Assembly: GCA_032622095.1 (NCBI GenBank)
Contig: CP136066.1
Span: 101,081,319-101,145,318, forward strand
Source: Siphonodentalium dalli
Lineage: Eukaryota; Mollusca; Scaphopoda; Gadilida; Siphonodentaliidae
DNA: 64,000 bases
Direction of reading: 5' to 3'
Shown here: positions 1-35,998 of the stretch, in pieces
Position numbering within the stretch: position 1 is the first letter of the stretch
Layout of the letters: each line of letters starts with the position of its first letter
The notes under the pieces: generated by a model
What the model was told of the DNA's origin: nothing
The model's database searches: none
What the model saw: the letters and a program-made list of their open reading frames with translations, nothing else
Position numbers and translations under genes: made by a program

Positions 1-3000
1 TCATTACGTGATGAGACATTATCATTATGATGATGATACTTTATCATTACGTGATGAGACTTTATCATTATGATGATGAGACTTTATCATTACTTGATGA
101 GACATTATCATTATGATGATGATACTTTGTCATTATGATGATGAGACTTTATCATTACGTGATGAGACTTTATCATTATGATGATGAGACTTTATCATTA
201 CGTGATGAGACATTATCATTATGATGATGATACTTTGTCATTATGATGATGAGACTTTATCATTACGTGATGAGACATTATCATTATGATGATGAGACTT
301 TATCATTACGTGATGAGACATTAGCATTACGTGATGAGACTTTATCATTACGTGATGAGACTTTATCATTATGATGATGATACTTTATCATTACGTGATG
401 AGACTTTATCATTATGATGATGATACTTTATCATTACGTGATGATACTTTATCATTATGATGATGAGACTTTGTCATTATGATGATGAGACTTTATCATT
501 ACGTGATGAGACTTTATCATTATGATGATGATACTTTATCATTACGTGATGAGTCTTTATCATTACGTGATGAGACTTTATCATGTGCCAATGCATTCTC
601 TTATATATGCGAGGCGACCATTATGATGATGATACTTTATCATTACGTGATGATACTTTATCATTACGTGGTGAGACATTAGCATTACGTGATGATACTT
701 TATCATTACATGATGAGACTTTATCATTACGTGATGAGACATTATCATTATGATGATGAGACTTTATCATTACGTGATGAGACTTTATCATTATGATGAT
801 GATACTTTATCATTACGTGATGAGACATTATCATTATGATGATGAGACTTTATCATTACGTGATGAGACTTTATCATTACGTGATGAGACTTTATCATTA
901 TGATGATGATACTTTATCATTACGTGATGATACTTTATCATTATGATGATGATACTTTGTCATTATGATGATGAGACTTTATCATTACGTGATGAGACTT
1001 TATCATTATGATGATGATACTTTATCATTACGTGATGATACTTTATCATTATGATGATTAGACTTTATCATTATGATGATGATACTTTATCATTACGTGA
1101 TGAGACTTTATCATTATGATGATGATACTTTATCATTACGTGATGATACTTTATCATTATGATGATGAGACTTTGTCATTATGATGATGAGACTTTATCA
1201 TTACGTGATGAGACTTTATCATTATGATGATGATACTTTATCATTACGTGATGATACTTTATCATTATGATGATGAGACTTTGTCATTATGATGATGAGA
1301 CTTTATCATTACGTGATGAGTCTTTATCATTACGTGATGAGACTTTATCATGTGCCAATGCATTCTCTTATATATGCGAGGCGACCATTATGATGATACT
1401 TTATCATTACGTGATGATACTTTATCATTACGTGGTGAGACATTAGCATTACGTGATGATACTTTATCATTACATGATGAGACTTTATCATTACGTGATG
1501 AGACTTTATCATTATGATGATGATACTTTATCATTACGTGATGAGACATTATCATTATGATGATGAGACTTTATCATTACGTGATGAGACATTAGCATTA
1601 CGTGATGAGACTTTATCATTACGTGATGAGACTTTATCATTATGATGATGAGACTTTATCATTATGATGATGAGACTTTGTCATTATGATGATGATACTT
1701 TATCATTACGTGATGAGACTTTATCATTATGATGATGATACTTTATCATTACGTGATGATACTTTATCATTATGATGATGAGACTTTGTCATTATGATGA
1801 TGAGACTTTATCATTACGTGATGAGACTTTATCATTATGATGATGATACTTTATCATTACGTGATGAGTCTTTATCATTACGTGATGAGACTTTATCATG
1901 TGCCAATGCATTCTCTTATATATGCGAGGCGACCATTATGATGATGATACTTTATCATTACGTGATGATACTTTATCATTACGTGGTGAGACATTAGCAT
2001 TACGTGATGATACTTTATCATTACATGATGAGACTTTATCATTACGTGATGAGACATTATCATTATGATGATGAGACTTTATCATTACGTGATGAGACTT
2101 TATCATTATGATGATGAGACTTTATCATTATGATGATGAGACTTTATCATTACGTGATGAGACATTATCATTATGATGATGATACTTTATCCTTACGTGA
2201 TGAGACTTTATCATTACGTGATGAGACATTATCATTATGATGATACTTTATCATTACGTGATGAGACATTATCATTATGATGATGATACTTTATCATTAC
2301 GTGATGAGACTGTATCATTACGTGATGAGACATTATCATTATGATGATGATACTTTATCATTACGTGATGATACTTTATCATTACGTGATAAGACTTTAT
2401 CATTACGTGATGAGACTTTATCGTTACGTGATGAGACATTATCATTATGATGATACTTTATCATTACGTGATGAGACATTATCATTATGATGATGAGACT
2501 TTATCATTACGTGATGAGACATTAGCATTACGTGATGAGACTTTATCATTACGTGATGAGACATTATCATTATGATGATGAGACTTTATCATTACGTGAT
2601 GAGACATTATCATTATGATGATGAGACTTTATCATTACGTGATGAGACATTATCATTATGATGATGAGACTTTATCATTATGATGATGATACTTTATCAT
2701 TACGTGATGAGACTTTATCATTATGATGATGATACTTTATCATTACGTGATGATACTTTATCATTACGTGATAAGACTTTATCATTACGTGATGAGACTT
2801 TATCATTACGTGATGAGACATTATCATTATGATGATACTTTATCATTACGTGATGAATCTTTATCATTATGATGATGATACTTTATCATTACGTGATGAG
2901 ACATTATCATTATGTGATGAGACTTTATCATTACGTGATGAGACTTTATCATTACGTGATAAGACATTATCATTATGATGATGATACTTTATCATTACGT

Positions 3001-3560
3001 GATGAGACATTAGCATTACGTGATGATACTTTATCATTACGCGATGAGACTTTATCATTACTTGATGAGACATTAGCATTACGTGATGAGACTTTATCAT
3101 TACGTGATGAGACTTTATCATTACGTGATGATACTTTATCATTATGATGATGATACTTTATCATTACGTGATGATACTTTATCATTATGATGATGATACT
3201 TTATCATTACGTGATGATACTTTATCATTATGATGATGATACTTTATCATTACGCGATGAGACTTTATCATTACTTGATGAGACATTAGCATTACGTGAT
3301 GAGACTTTATCATTACGTGATGAGACTTTATCATTATGATGATGATACTTTATCATTACGTGATGATACTTTATCATTACGTGATGATACATTATCATTA
3401 TGATGATGATAATTTATCATTACGTGATGATAATTTATCATTACGTGATGAGACATTATCATTATGATGATGATACTTTGTCAGTACGTGATGAGACTTT
3501 AGCATTATGTGATGAGACTTTATCATTACGTGATGATACTTTATCATTATTATAGTTAGA
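1..3560. repeat. 21/22-bp satellite array, at least 3.5 kb, running off the left edge
   Basis: The block is built of two interleaved units: a 21-bp unit with core TCATTACGTGATGAGAC followed by TTTA or ATTA, and a 22-bp unit with core TCATTATGATGATGAGAC. Units differ mainly by G/T in GATGAG versus GATGAT and by the spacer base. The 22-bp units shift the reading frame, so open frames across the array are accidental. A larger repeat lies on top: a ~43-bp insert (see the separate entry) with the same flanking variant units recurs at 584, 1351 and 1899, and 479-682 is repeated exactly at 1794-1997. Order decays near 3560 into unique sequence. About 165 units is an estimate from length, not a count. 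Confidence 0.97.
584..622 (+). repeat. Captured hairpin-MITE fragment inside the satellite (first of three)
   Basis: The satellite is interrupted by TGTGCCAATGCATTCTC followed by TTATATATGCGAGGCGACC. The same text forms one arm of the hairpins in the TTAA-flanked MITE family P1 (for example near 28940, 29222 and 34720). Further copies in the satellite start at 1351 and 1899, each followed by the same diagnostic variant units (CGTGGTGAG, then TACATGATGAG). The insert was therefore amplified together with the satellite. Confidence 0.9.
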
Positions 3561-5979
3561 CTTTATGATTGTGATAAGACTGTATCACTACTTAATGATA
3601 CTGTATAACAGACCACCTTTTAATGTGCATGCAGGGTTCTATCATTTGCACCAAGATTGAAATTGCGAGTTTCGCTCAGTACGCAGCATGTTATAAACGT
3701 GGTGTGTTTGGGATGTTGGCATGTTAAAAAATTACCCTCCTGAAAATTGGTGTCAATCGTCAAATTAAAGCCAAAAAAATATTTTGTTTTCAATTTGACT
3801 CTATAGCTGATGTATATAGCTGATGAAATATACGGCATTCCCATATAAATGTGCCCTAATATTACTAAATTAAAGTGGATATGTTTTGAGAGGGATATCT
3901 TGTCCAATTGTATCCCTCTCCATGCATAATTTGGCAGTTTATAATAAAAAATTACCTAATTGAACAGAAAATACTTTAAAGCAATATGAAGCGACCATAA
4001 GTTAATGGGAATATCTCAACAAACTGACACATCATCAGACAAAGCCTCGGGCATGACATATCATATTGCAGGGCAGCCCGTTTAACATTATCTCAGCTAC
4101 AGGGTGCCGGAATCTAGGAGGTCAATCACTGCAGCATTCCCCAATGGGCGGGGTAGCTAACACTCCTCGAAATGTGGGGACCTGTAGACCTCCCTTACAC
4201 CCCCCTCATGATACCACCCATGCATAATTCCCAGATTTAACACTTTCTTTTCTTTCTACAGACGAATCCATCATTTTCTTTTCTTTATTAATCTGCCCAA
4301 CGAGTCGCCGTTATCATTTGAAAATCGGAAAATATTAAATTAACAACTTATCATGCCGACTCTGGAAAACATTTACTCCCTGATTCCAACATCGACATAT
4401 ATATGTCGTATCACTACAGTCCGGATACGGGTGCCATCTTTTGATATTTCGTACATGTGTATATGTGCTTCAATTATTGCCCGAGAAACTGACATTTTTA
4501 GCTTTATTTCTTGCCACCAGACAAGATGGCGTCCAACATTTTTCAGACTCGTCACTAAGTCAGTTTGATGCAAATTATAGTGAGAAAATGTTGTCATGTG
4601 TATTCAAATGTATACATTTTGTGAAGCTAAGATAAAATGCCACCTTTATTGGAACTCCTGTCCAAGATGGTCGCCAAAATGGCAGCCGGGACTGGAAAAA
4701 TTTGATGTTTTTTCACTAATATCTTTAAAATCAGTTTCTGTTGTTTGGAACCGGTTGAGAGACTTTATTCTGTATGGATAATGTTAATTTATCATTGGAA
4801 CAATGAAATATACCATTCATGTGGTACAAGCTTCTTCTGATCCCTCAAAAATTCGATTTTACAGAACGCAGAATAAAATTTCACCAAAATCACCCTTTGG
4901 ATTATAGTCATATTTCAACAATAGTTGGATAGAACTGCACAATGTAAGTGAGCCATACCTTTACTTATGAGTATTCCAACTCAATGGAATCAAACTTGCC
5001 ATTTTGGCTCAAAATGGCGGCCAAAATATGGAAAATGGTATATATTGCCTCATTGTGGCATGTAATCGCTTATAAGTTGTGGTTGATGAACAAAATTGGT
5101 TATTCTGTCTTACATGTATATACGTTGATTACTACATTGCTTATGCACATTGGTTAATTGTTACTATTTTAACCATTGACATTACCAGAAATATTGGATT
5201 TTTCTATCACAAATTTGGCATCAAAATCGGCAAAAATTCACTTTTCAGGTTTGGACCATTTTCTTGAAGTAATTGAAACTGTCATTGGAATCAAATGTGT
5301 TTATTGTTTTTATCCGTCTTCAATGTGTCACACTGGTGTATTTTTAGACAAAATTCCACAAGATGGCTTGCAAAATTGCAACCAAATTGGATCAAAGAAA
5401 AGTTGATTTTTCGCATATATACTTATTCTCTGCTGTTCCGAAAAGGTAGCAAATTCTGACTCACCACTTGGTTATTAACCATGCTACTTAATAGAATGGC
5501 AACTAAATATCGTATCTGGTTGTCCCAGTACCATATGAGACAGTGAGTTATTGTATAATCATGAAATTCAACCACCAAACTTACAGGAGTCTAATGGACG
5601 TTATTTAAATATGCCAGTGTCAAAAGTGGCGTTCGAGTCATGCATGGGGAGGGATACCCAAAGCTGATACAAATATGTTTAGCACCAATTTCTACCAAAT
5701 TCATACACGCTCTTCTCCAATTATACGAGGAATCAAATCATGTGGGTTGAAGACTCCACATTTTGGTGACGTTTTGGGTCAAGGGAGGAATAACTTTCTA
5801 TTCACCTAGCAAATGTCGGGAGGGCCTTTAAATCACATTATGTATGCCGTGGATGGAACCGGCGTTCTGGCGCTCGAATACATCTATAAATTTATTATAT
5901 TTTTCGTGTTATTGACTTAATTATGATTACTGTAACATAATTTAGAACAAATCTCGTTCTCTTCATCAATGATTTATTA
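3561..5979. other. Non-coding stretch with scattered AAAATGGC motifs
   Basis: No exon with splice signals and a recognisable protein was found. Several short segments carry a recurring 'aagatggcg / aaaatggcggcc' motif (near 4524, 4662, 4677, 5010 and 5360), which suggests a decayed interspersed or tandem repeat. Missing upstream exons of the P450 gene were looked for here and not found. Confidence 0.5.
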
Positions 5980-6333
5980 AACGTATATTCAATCCGATTA
6001 AGCACCCCTAAATTACTATTTCTTTGGCTTCGGGGGTAAAAAATATTTGATTCGAGTCGAGGAACCCACCCATCAAAGCTCAGAGCTCTAAAATCAAGTG
6101 GTTATTATTATTAAAGGTAACCCCATGATTTTCGAGTTATCCATCTTACAACCGCAATTTGTCCGTTTGAGCACGTGGTTCTTGTCCACATCTCTAAAAA
6201 TTAACAAACTACAAAAATCGGTATCTGATCACTCTTGAGCTATGATGGGTGGGTTCCTCGACTCGAATCAAATATTGTTTACCCAAAGTCAAAGAAATAG
6301 TAATTTAGGAGCGTCTAATCTGATTGAGTACCT
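5980..6333. mobile_element. MITE family P2 copy, TTAA-flanked, upstream of the P450 exons
   Basis: The copy has the P2 hallmarks. One arm carries TTTGGCTTCGGGGGTAAAA and GATTCGAGTCGAGGAACCC, and the inverted match lies at 6246-6300. The right end reads GATTGAGTACCT followed by TTAA (6334-6337). The left end near 5976 is TTAA followed by a diverged terminus. The copy is shorter than the 480-bp copies at 49143 and 58693, with most of the centre missing. Confidence 0.8.
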
Positions 6334-6570
6334 TTAAATAGCGTTATTTGTTATTATATTCCTGATTGAAAACTTTTGAGAGTTTATATGAATTTGTGGC
6401 AGTTTTTTTCTTCTTCAGAGTGCCGTACCGTGTATACAACCTATAGACAACGTACTGCAGTTATGTATCAATATTTTGTGTATTTATCAACCTATCTTAT
6501 CCCCTCTTCCAAATTGGGCAAATATGTAATCTGGGCTCCAAATGAGTTTCTCCAATTAACCTCGTTTCAG

Positions 6571-7011
6571 TTGAAGAACTTGTGAGAGTGTGCAGTGACT
6601 TGTTTGTGGCGGGAACAGAAACAACTGCCTCCACAATGAGATGGTTCTTCGTCTACATAATGCAGAACCCGGATGTACAAAAACAAATACAGGCGGAAAT
6701 AGACGAGCACATTCCGGCCGATCGGCTGCCGTCTATGGAAGACAAGCCGAGATTGGTCAACATGGAGGCGGCCATATTGGAAACGCTCAGGCTGTCCACT
6801 CTGGCGCCCTTCAGTTTACCACATCGAGCATCTGAAGAATTCGAATTCAAAGGTTACAAAATACCAACGGATGCATACCTTTTGCCGAACCTATATTCTG
6901 TGCACTCCGACGAACAAATCTTCCAGAATGCAGATAAATTTGACCCGACTAGGTTCATCGACGGGGAAAATAAGATAAGACATGTGGACGAGAACATACC
7001 GTTTTCTATAG
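6571..7011 (+). CDS. Cytochrome P450, CYP2-clan, penultimate exon (I-helix to start of haem loop)
   Basis: P450s are haem monooxygenases anchored in the ER that use NADPH-P450 reductase. This exon follows a clear acceptor (CTCGTTTCAG, ending at 6570) and has a phase-2 start. It reads EELVRVCSDLFVAGTETTAS, with the I-helix oxygen-activation motif AGTETT. Next come the K-helix ETLR (ExxR), then FDPTRF (the PERF-like segment), and it ends in PFSIG. The last G codon is split by the donor at 7012 (gtaaca) and completed at 8661. About 147 residues are encoded here. The motif set and spacing fit CYP2-type enzymes; the exact subfamily cannot be called. No exons for the N-terminal ~290 residues were found. 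Confidence 0.93.
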
Positions 7012-8660
7012 GTAACATTGAGTTATTTATGATTTTATCCACCGCTAACTACATCTATTAGCATGGCTATAATAAACAATACGTTTATTATGTCAACGTA
7101 GCTTTATCATGCCAACGTACATTTAAGATACAAGATTTTATTGCAATAACACCTCATTGGGCAGATGCAAACATAATTATAACATATAATATATAAATTA
7201 TAATATAATACATGTATTACCATTACCCGACTCAGTTAAAATTTAATCATCAGTTCTTCGTGATAAATTATTCCGCTTTTCATAGAAGGACCGGGGCATG
7301 TCGCATATGATATGTATCGTGTCAATGTAACTATTCTCCATTATAATATGAAATGTATCGCCTTCTGCCATTCTGTGGAAATCGGTTATGCACTCATTGG
7401 GTAGACACTATTTCGTAACGTAATCATATATTAACCGGCCAAACCGACGTCCTTGTTATTCTGTGACGTTTTTGTCGCCCATAAATCACCGTAATTTATA
7501 CAAAATGCGTAAAATGAGATGTGTTTTCGCTATAAACCATCTATTAACCACTAGAACAAGACCAGCTTAGAATAACTTTCAAAAACTCAACGAACTATTT
7601 CGCTCTTATCGGCGTTCGATAGCTTGCTTGGATGTAAGGGCGCCATCGAAGTAACGAATGAAAAACTTAGGAAAATGACAGATTTTCCCCGACAATAAGT
7701 TTTGTGCTTTGGATAACTTAAATAAGTAGCTAACGCTTAAACTGTGTATATGTCAGCTCGGGGGATTTTGCATCTATTGGACTCGGCAGAACCTCGTACA
7801 ATAGATGCTCAAATACCCCTCACAGACGGTTTAAACGATGGCACTATATATAACTACATAGTCGATATGTATCAGCGCATTTCTAATTCCAATTTATTCT
7901 CGTATCGTCAGAATTATTTCAAAATTGTACTGACTTAATTTTCGACCAATCAATTCAGAGATTATCAACAGACAGAGACCTAGTGTAGTTACATGGCCGG
8001 ATCGAGTTTGAGCTTGGGGTGTCTCGCTCCTCAAATTTGGTAGATAGTTGGACATGTAATTCCGTTTGGTAAATTCTTGGGTTAAAATATTCGTTATGAA
8101 ATCTAAAAACATAAGCATTGATTTTATACGATGTCTATTTATTTGGAATTGACATATTGATTGTTATTGATTTTCATTCGACATCTATTCGGCTATGTAT
8201 AGGCCTACATCATGCATATTTGTATAATATTCGTTATAACATCGAAAAACACGAGCATTAATTTTTTAACGACGTCTATTGATTTGGAATTGATGTATAC
8301 TGATTGTTAAAGCTGTTGTCACATACTTGGCAATGCGGCTGACGCATGCGGCTATCAGGTTAGGCGCAACGTTTCAAACCACGCATATATCACTGGCAAT
8401 TTCACAGGGTTGCGGCTTTTTGAAATAGGATGCGTTTAACTGTGTCAGCCGCAACCCATTGGCCGCGGTCTGTGAAGTATATATTGTTGACAAAATTTAT
8501 GCCCGCACATGAATAGACCTTACTCGAGAGAGATTATTTTTTTTGCAAATACCTGGTATTTAATGTTTATTTGTTTGGTCAAACTCATGCAGTTATAATG
8601 AGATGCATATTATGTGGAAGGCGGTAATACAAATGTGACGCTGATTTATTACCATTCCAG
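7012..8660 (+). other. P450 intron with a diverged direct repeat
   Basis: This intron runs from gtaaca to ACCATTCCAG. It contains two diverged direct copies of ~85 bp (8088-8173 and 8226-8312) sharing AATATTCGTTAT, GACGTCTATT-like and TTTGGAATTGA segments. A related scrap lies near 34625-34670. The rest was not recognised. Confidence 0.7.
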
Positions 8661-8842
8661 GCCGTCGTATCTGCCTCGGAGAATCTCTTGCCAGGGCGGA
8701 ACTCTTCCTTTTTCTGTCAGCGTTGCTGCAAAGGTTCGAGATCCTACCACCAGAGGGCAGCCCACCTCCGTCATCCAAAGGGACGCTGGGACTAACGCAC
8801 GGGCCTTATCCATTCCTTCTGAGGGCCATCAAGCGTCATTAA
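8661..8842 (+). CDS. Cytochrome P450, CYP2-clan, last exon (haem ligand and C-terminus)
   Basis: The exon follows acceptor ACCATTCCAG. Its first two bases complete the glycine of the previous exon, giving [20 protein letters not shown] across the junction. This fits the haem-binding signature FxxGxRxCxG, with the cysteine as thiolate ligand. The L-helix follows, then a normal CYP2-like tail ([20 protein letters not shown]) and a TAA stop at 8840-8842. The 59 residues plus stop match the usual size of the final CYP2 exon. All key residues are present, so nothing in the visible part argues for a pseudogene. No clear AATAAA was seen close behind the stop. Confidence 0.94.
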
Positions 8843-9364
8843 AGAATCAAATGTTAACGTCTCTAAATATACAGTTTCGTTTTCCGTGCATGGATGTTCA
8901 ATAAGGGTACATTCACACGCTGACAATTATGCAGACAATGAACCTTTCCACAGCTGTCAATCAAATAATTATTAGCAGATATTTTCGACCAATCAGCGAC
9001 TGAGCCGGTCTTTAGCTGCATACAAATTCTGATGCCATCTTTTTTCGCCTTAATTTGGATATTCATGCATAAATTGAATATATTCAACAACATTTCTGTT
9101 ATCAAATCATAATGTACTGAATTTTCTATTTGTGCCATGATGTTGGAAATTCAGCCATGCTTATAACACATATTTTCATTTTGCATGCCATAATTTTCAC
9201 AATTAATGGCGAAAAGAATGTATGTTCTCTGGTGTAGCTATGCATATAAAAGAGTAGGATCTGTCTGTTCGCGATGTTTCTCCCAGACCCCTGGACCGAT
9301 TTCAACCAAATTTGGAGTGGTGACTCGGTTTCCCTGGCGGATGTTAATACGGCGTTTGTTTGTT
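8843..9364. other. Unassigned sequence after the P450 stop
   Basis: This should contain the P450 3' UTR. It holds short ORFs only, none with a recognisable domain. Confidence 0.4.
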
Positions 9365-9745
9365 TTTTTATTTAAATTTTTTTTTTTTTTTAAATTAAAT
9401 TTTATTTTATTTTTCTGTTAAGTGTTAAATTGAGTCAGCAGTTCAATCCAAAAACATACAATAATTAAATTTAGTTCAATTTAAAAAAACAAAATTTAAA
9501 TAATTTTTTTTAATTTAAAATTTAAATTAAAATTGAGTCAGCAGTTCAGTCTCAAAATATAGAATAATTAAATAAAAAAAATTCATTTAAAAAAAAAATG
9601 TAATCTAAACTTTAAAACTTACACTTAAAATTTAAATATTAAATTGAGCAAGTAGTTCAATCTAAAAAAAACATTGAAAAATTATTTTTTTTGTGGAATT
9701 AATTTGTTTTTATTTAAATGTTAAATTGAGCAAGGAGTTCGTATG
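9365..9745. repeat. AT-rich tandem repeat, about four diverged units
   Basis: Long A/T runs are punctuated by a repeated anchor, AAATTGAGTCAGCAGTTCA or AAATTGAGCAAGNAGTTC, near 9426, 9532, 9640 and 9726. The spacings are roughly 106, 108 and 86 bp. It has no coding potential. Confidence 0.85.
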
Positions 9746-10207
9746 AAAATTAAATGTAAGCAATGTGCACCGATACTATTTTAGTTAATTATAACATAAT
9801 GACAAGCAGTCGGCAGTACTACCGCTGTGTGTGTGGCCTCTGTGGAAAGCTCCATTAGTCGTAAAAAGGATGTAATGTGCTAGTACATGAACGACAAACT
9901 ACTTTAAAGATGCATATTCCCTACTGTTTAATACATGCGAATGCGCAGTGAGATCATTATAATTACATAAGTTATTATATGCAACTCACATTTGCTTATT
10001 AATGGACTGCATGTTCGACTAAAAGTCGTTATTTATGTAGAATTGTAGTTATGTATGGTAATAAAACTGGACACTGAACTGTGATACAATTTATGAGGGT
10101 TCGAGGACTAAAACAGAGGACAGTGCTACACCAATGAACTATATAGACAATCTAGGATAATCTAAAGCCATTTTATTTCATTCAAATCATCTCTAATCTT
10201 TTTAGTG

Positions 10208-10783
10208 TTAATGTTTGATAAATTTAATATTGATGGACCCTGAGTCATTAAATTCATTATTTTTTTCATTATCTAATTTGGTTGGGAATTGGGTTGCAAA
10301 CGGGAGCACGCCAGTAGTGCGTGACAATTTTGGGTCAATAGTGGGATACGAACCCACGCCAGTTTTGATATTTTGATCATCTGTTATGGTAGGTATCAAG
10401 TCGATATTAATACAATCTGCCTTTGGCATTTTGGATGTATGTAATGTACAATCAATAATCACAGAAGGCAAACAATCAGTGCTCTCAGTTGTATGATTGA
10501 CAGGTTTCATAAGAGGATTATCAGTTAAAACAGTCTCACTCTTAATATTAGATACTAGTACACCGTTATCACAATATCTCTTAGAAAAATAAGTATTTTT
10601 AAATTTTGAATCATGTTTACAACACATATCATTATCAGCTGAAAACAGAGATGCATTATTATTTTCAACATGTGTATTTACTTCATTTGTACTAGGATGC
10701 TCAATAACAACATCAGAGCAAATAGTTATTAGTCCAAGTTTATGTGATGCCATGCAACTCATGTGTTGACTTTCCCTTTTCAC
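10208..10783 (-). CDS. Hypothetical open frame, 191 codons, unassigned
   Basis: A 191-codon open frame lies on the - strand between the two convergent host genes. It is rich in N, S, T and D and shows no transmembrane segment, zinc finger or domain that I recognise. The first codon is GTG; ATG occurs at residue 8. Directly upstream is TTCTCTGTAG, which could be a splice acceptor, so this may be an internal or last exon rather than a whole gene. The 14-bp sequence AACTATATAGACAA lies at about 10139 and in inverse near 10796, bracketing the frame, so it may belong to a mobile element. Codons for GVGSYPTID coincide with a tRNA T-arm-like palindrome (10341-10357). Confidence 0.3.
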   Translation of the reverse strand: MKRESQHMSCMASHKLGLITICSDVVIEHPSTNEVNTHVENNNASLFSADNDMCCKHDSKFKNTYFSKRYCDNGVLVSNIKSETVLTDNPLMKPVNHTTESTDCLPSVIIDCTLHTSKMPKADCINIDLIPTITDDQNIKTGVGSYPTIDPKLSRTTGVLPFATQFPTKLDNEKNNEFNDSGSINIKFIKH

Positions 10784-11289
10784 CTACAGAGAATGTTGTC
10801 TATATAGTTACAATATCTGCATTTAAGGTCACAATAAAATTTCCCCACGGTATAGACAACAGCTGTTAGCAATAGCCATTCACTTATGTTGTTGTGTCGT
10901 TTAATATGAGAGCTGAAAATAATTGTGTGTTAGTGCCATAGCTCATAAGGCAATATGAAGCTCTGAAATATACAACAACTGGTAACTTGCACCGATTGAC
11001 CTCGATTGTAAACACTGGTTGAGTTACTACATAATCAGACAGGAGAAGACATATTCATCAGACTCGGAATCCGCTGTAACATTATTATTCATGTCACCAC
11101 CCTGTGGCTTGATCTTTGGTAACGGCTGTTATGAACGTGAGTTTATTTGTGATGGAACATGTTGTTGACACGCCCTTCTCGGAAACGAATTTCTTGGATG
11201 CTTCGCCTCGATCGATAAGTGCTGTTGCGGCACAGTATATAAAGCCGAGTAACATTATGTAAATTCCGAACGTGCAACCACAAACTCCC
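10784..11289. other. Unassigned sequence between hypothetical ORF and LINE fragment
   Basis: No supported gene was seen. An 87-codon - strand frame at 11094-11357 overlaps the better-supported LINE fragment and was not kept. Confidence 0.4.
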
Positions 11290-11735
11290 AGTTGAGGTGG
11301 GTAGATGGCAAGACATTGATGTCGAAGATCGCATTTGCACGCTATGTTCTTCGCCAAGCATTGGCGATGAATTCCACTACTTGTTTAAGTGTGAATTTTT
11401 TTTGTTTACTTAGAAACCTCCTATTGCCGAAAGAATTCGCAGAAAGGCCAAATGTAGTCATGAGCGAATTGCTCAATACAAAAGACAAATAATTATATCG
11501 CTGGATATGTATATTAATACGACATATATATTACCCTCTGGTTCAATGATATCATAAAGTTGTATGTTGTAGCGATGTTACATGTATACCTGATCTTATG
11601 TTTTTCATATATCACTTTTATTTCCTAGATCAGTCATGCTGACCACATACATGTATATATGTAAATATTGTACACATATTATTATCTCCATACCATTATT
11701 AAGGGAGTGAGAAATAAATGAATTGAATTGATTTC
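11290..11735 (+). pseudogene. LINE 3' fragment: C-terminal zinc-knuckle region and tail
   Basis: On the + strand, 11305-11400 reads DIDVEDRICTLCSSPSIGDE and then FHYLFKCEFF. This is the Cys-x2-Cys ... His ... Cys block near the C-terminus of CR1/Jockey-type LINE ORF2 proteins. An in-frame stop follows and the frame is then lost, so it is dead. The 3' part ends with GGGAGTGAGAAATAAATG followed by a short ATTGA repeat, as expected for a LINE tail. The fragment is 5'-truncated. Confidence 0.75.
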
Positions 11736-11772
11736 CGAGGCACATGGGATTAATTAAGCATGAGATGAGGCA

Positions 11773-11784
11773 TTTATTTTTATT
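11773..11784 (-). promoter_or_regulatory. Probable poly(A) signals for the LRRC74A-like gene
   Basis: Two AATAAA hexamers on the - strand lie ~107-118 bp downstream of the predicted TGA at 11891. Placement fits a short 3' UTR. They sit just beside the end of the LINE fragment on the other strand. Confidence 0.45.
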
Positions 11785-11890
11785 CATAAATTTATCATTA
11801 TTCATAAGTTTTTAATGAATGACGAAACTACATGTATTTCGGTCATTGGCATTTAGCATATGCGCCGATTCTTGGTATTCTTTTCTTAAA

Positions 11891-35842
<23,952 letters not shown>

Positions 35843-35966
35843 CTAAAATGGCGACCACACAATATACAAGTAAATATCGAATGACGATACATATATTTGT
35901 AAACAAGCATTGCAAATAATGTTATTGGGACGAAAAGTCGCAATACTTGTTCCGTATTATGATGAC

Positions 35967-35998
<32 letters not shown>

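Noticed and set aside
479-3185. Open frames in the satellite, including two identical 67-codon proteins
   Set aside because: They are by-products of 21-bp units. The 22-bp units break every frame, and the identical pair reflects the higher-order repeat.
8614-8904. 96-codon + strand frame overlapping the last P450 exon
   Set aside because: Shadow frame; the spliced P450 reading explains the sequence and carries the haem motif.
10341-10357. A tRNA gene
   Set aside because: Only a T-arm-like palindrome is present; no acceptor stem, D-arm or anticodon arm could be fitted.
11094-11357. 87-codon - strand frame with a hydrophobic stretch
   Set aside because: Overlaps the + strand LINE C-terminal block, which has recognisable motifs; no splice or homology support.
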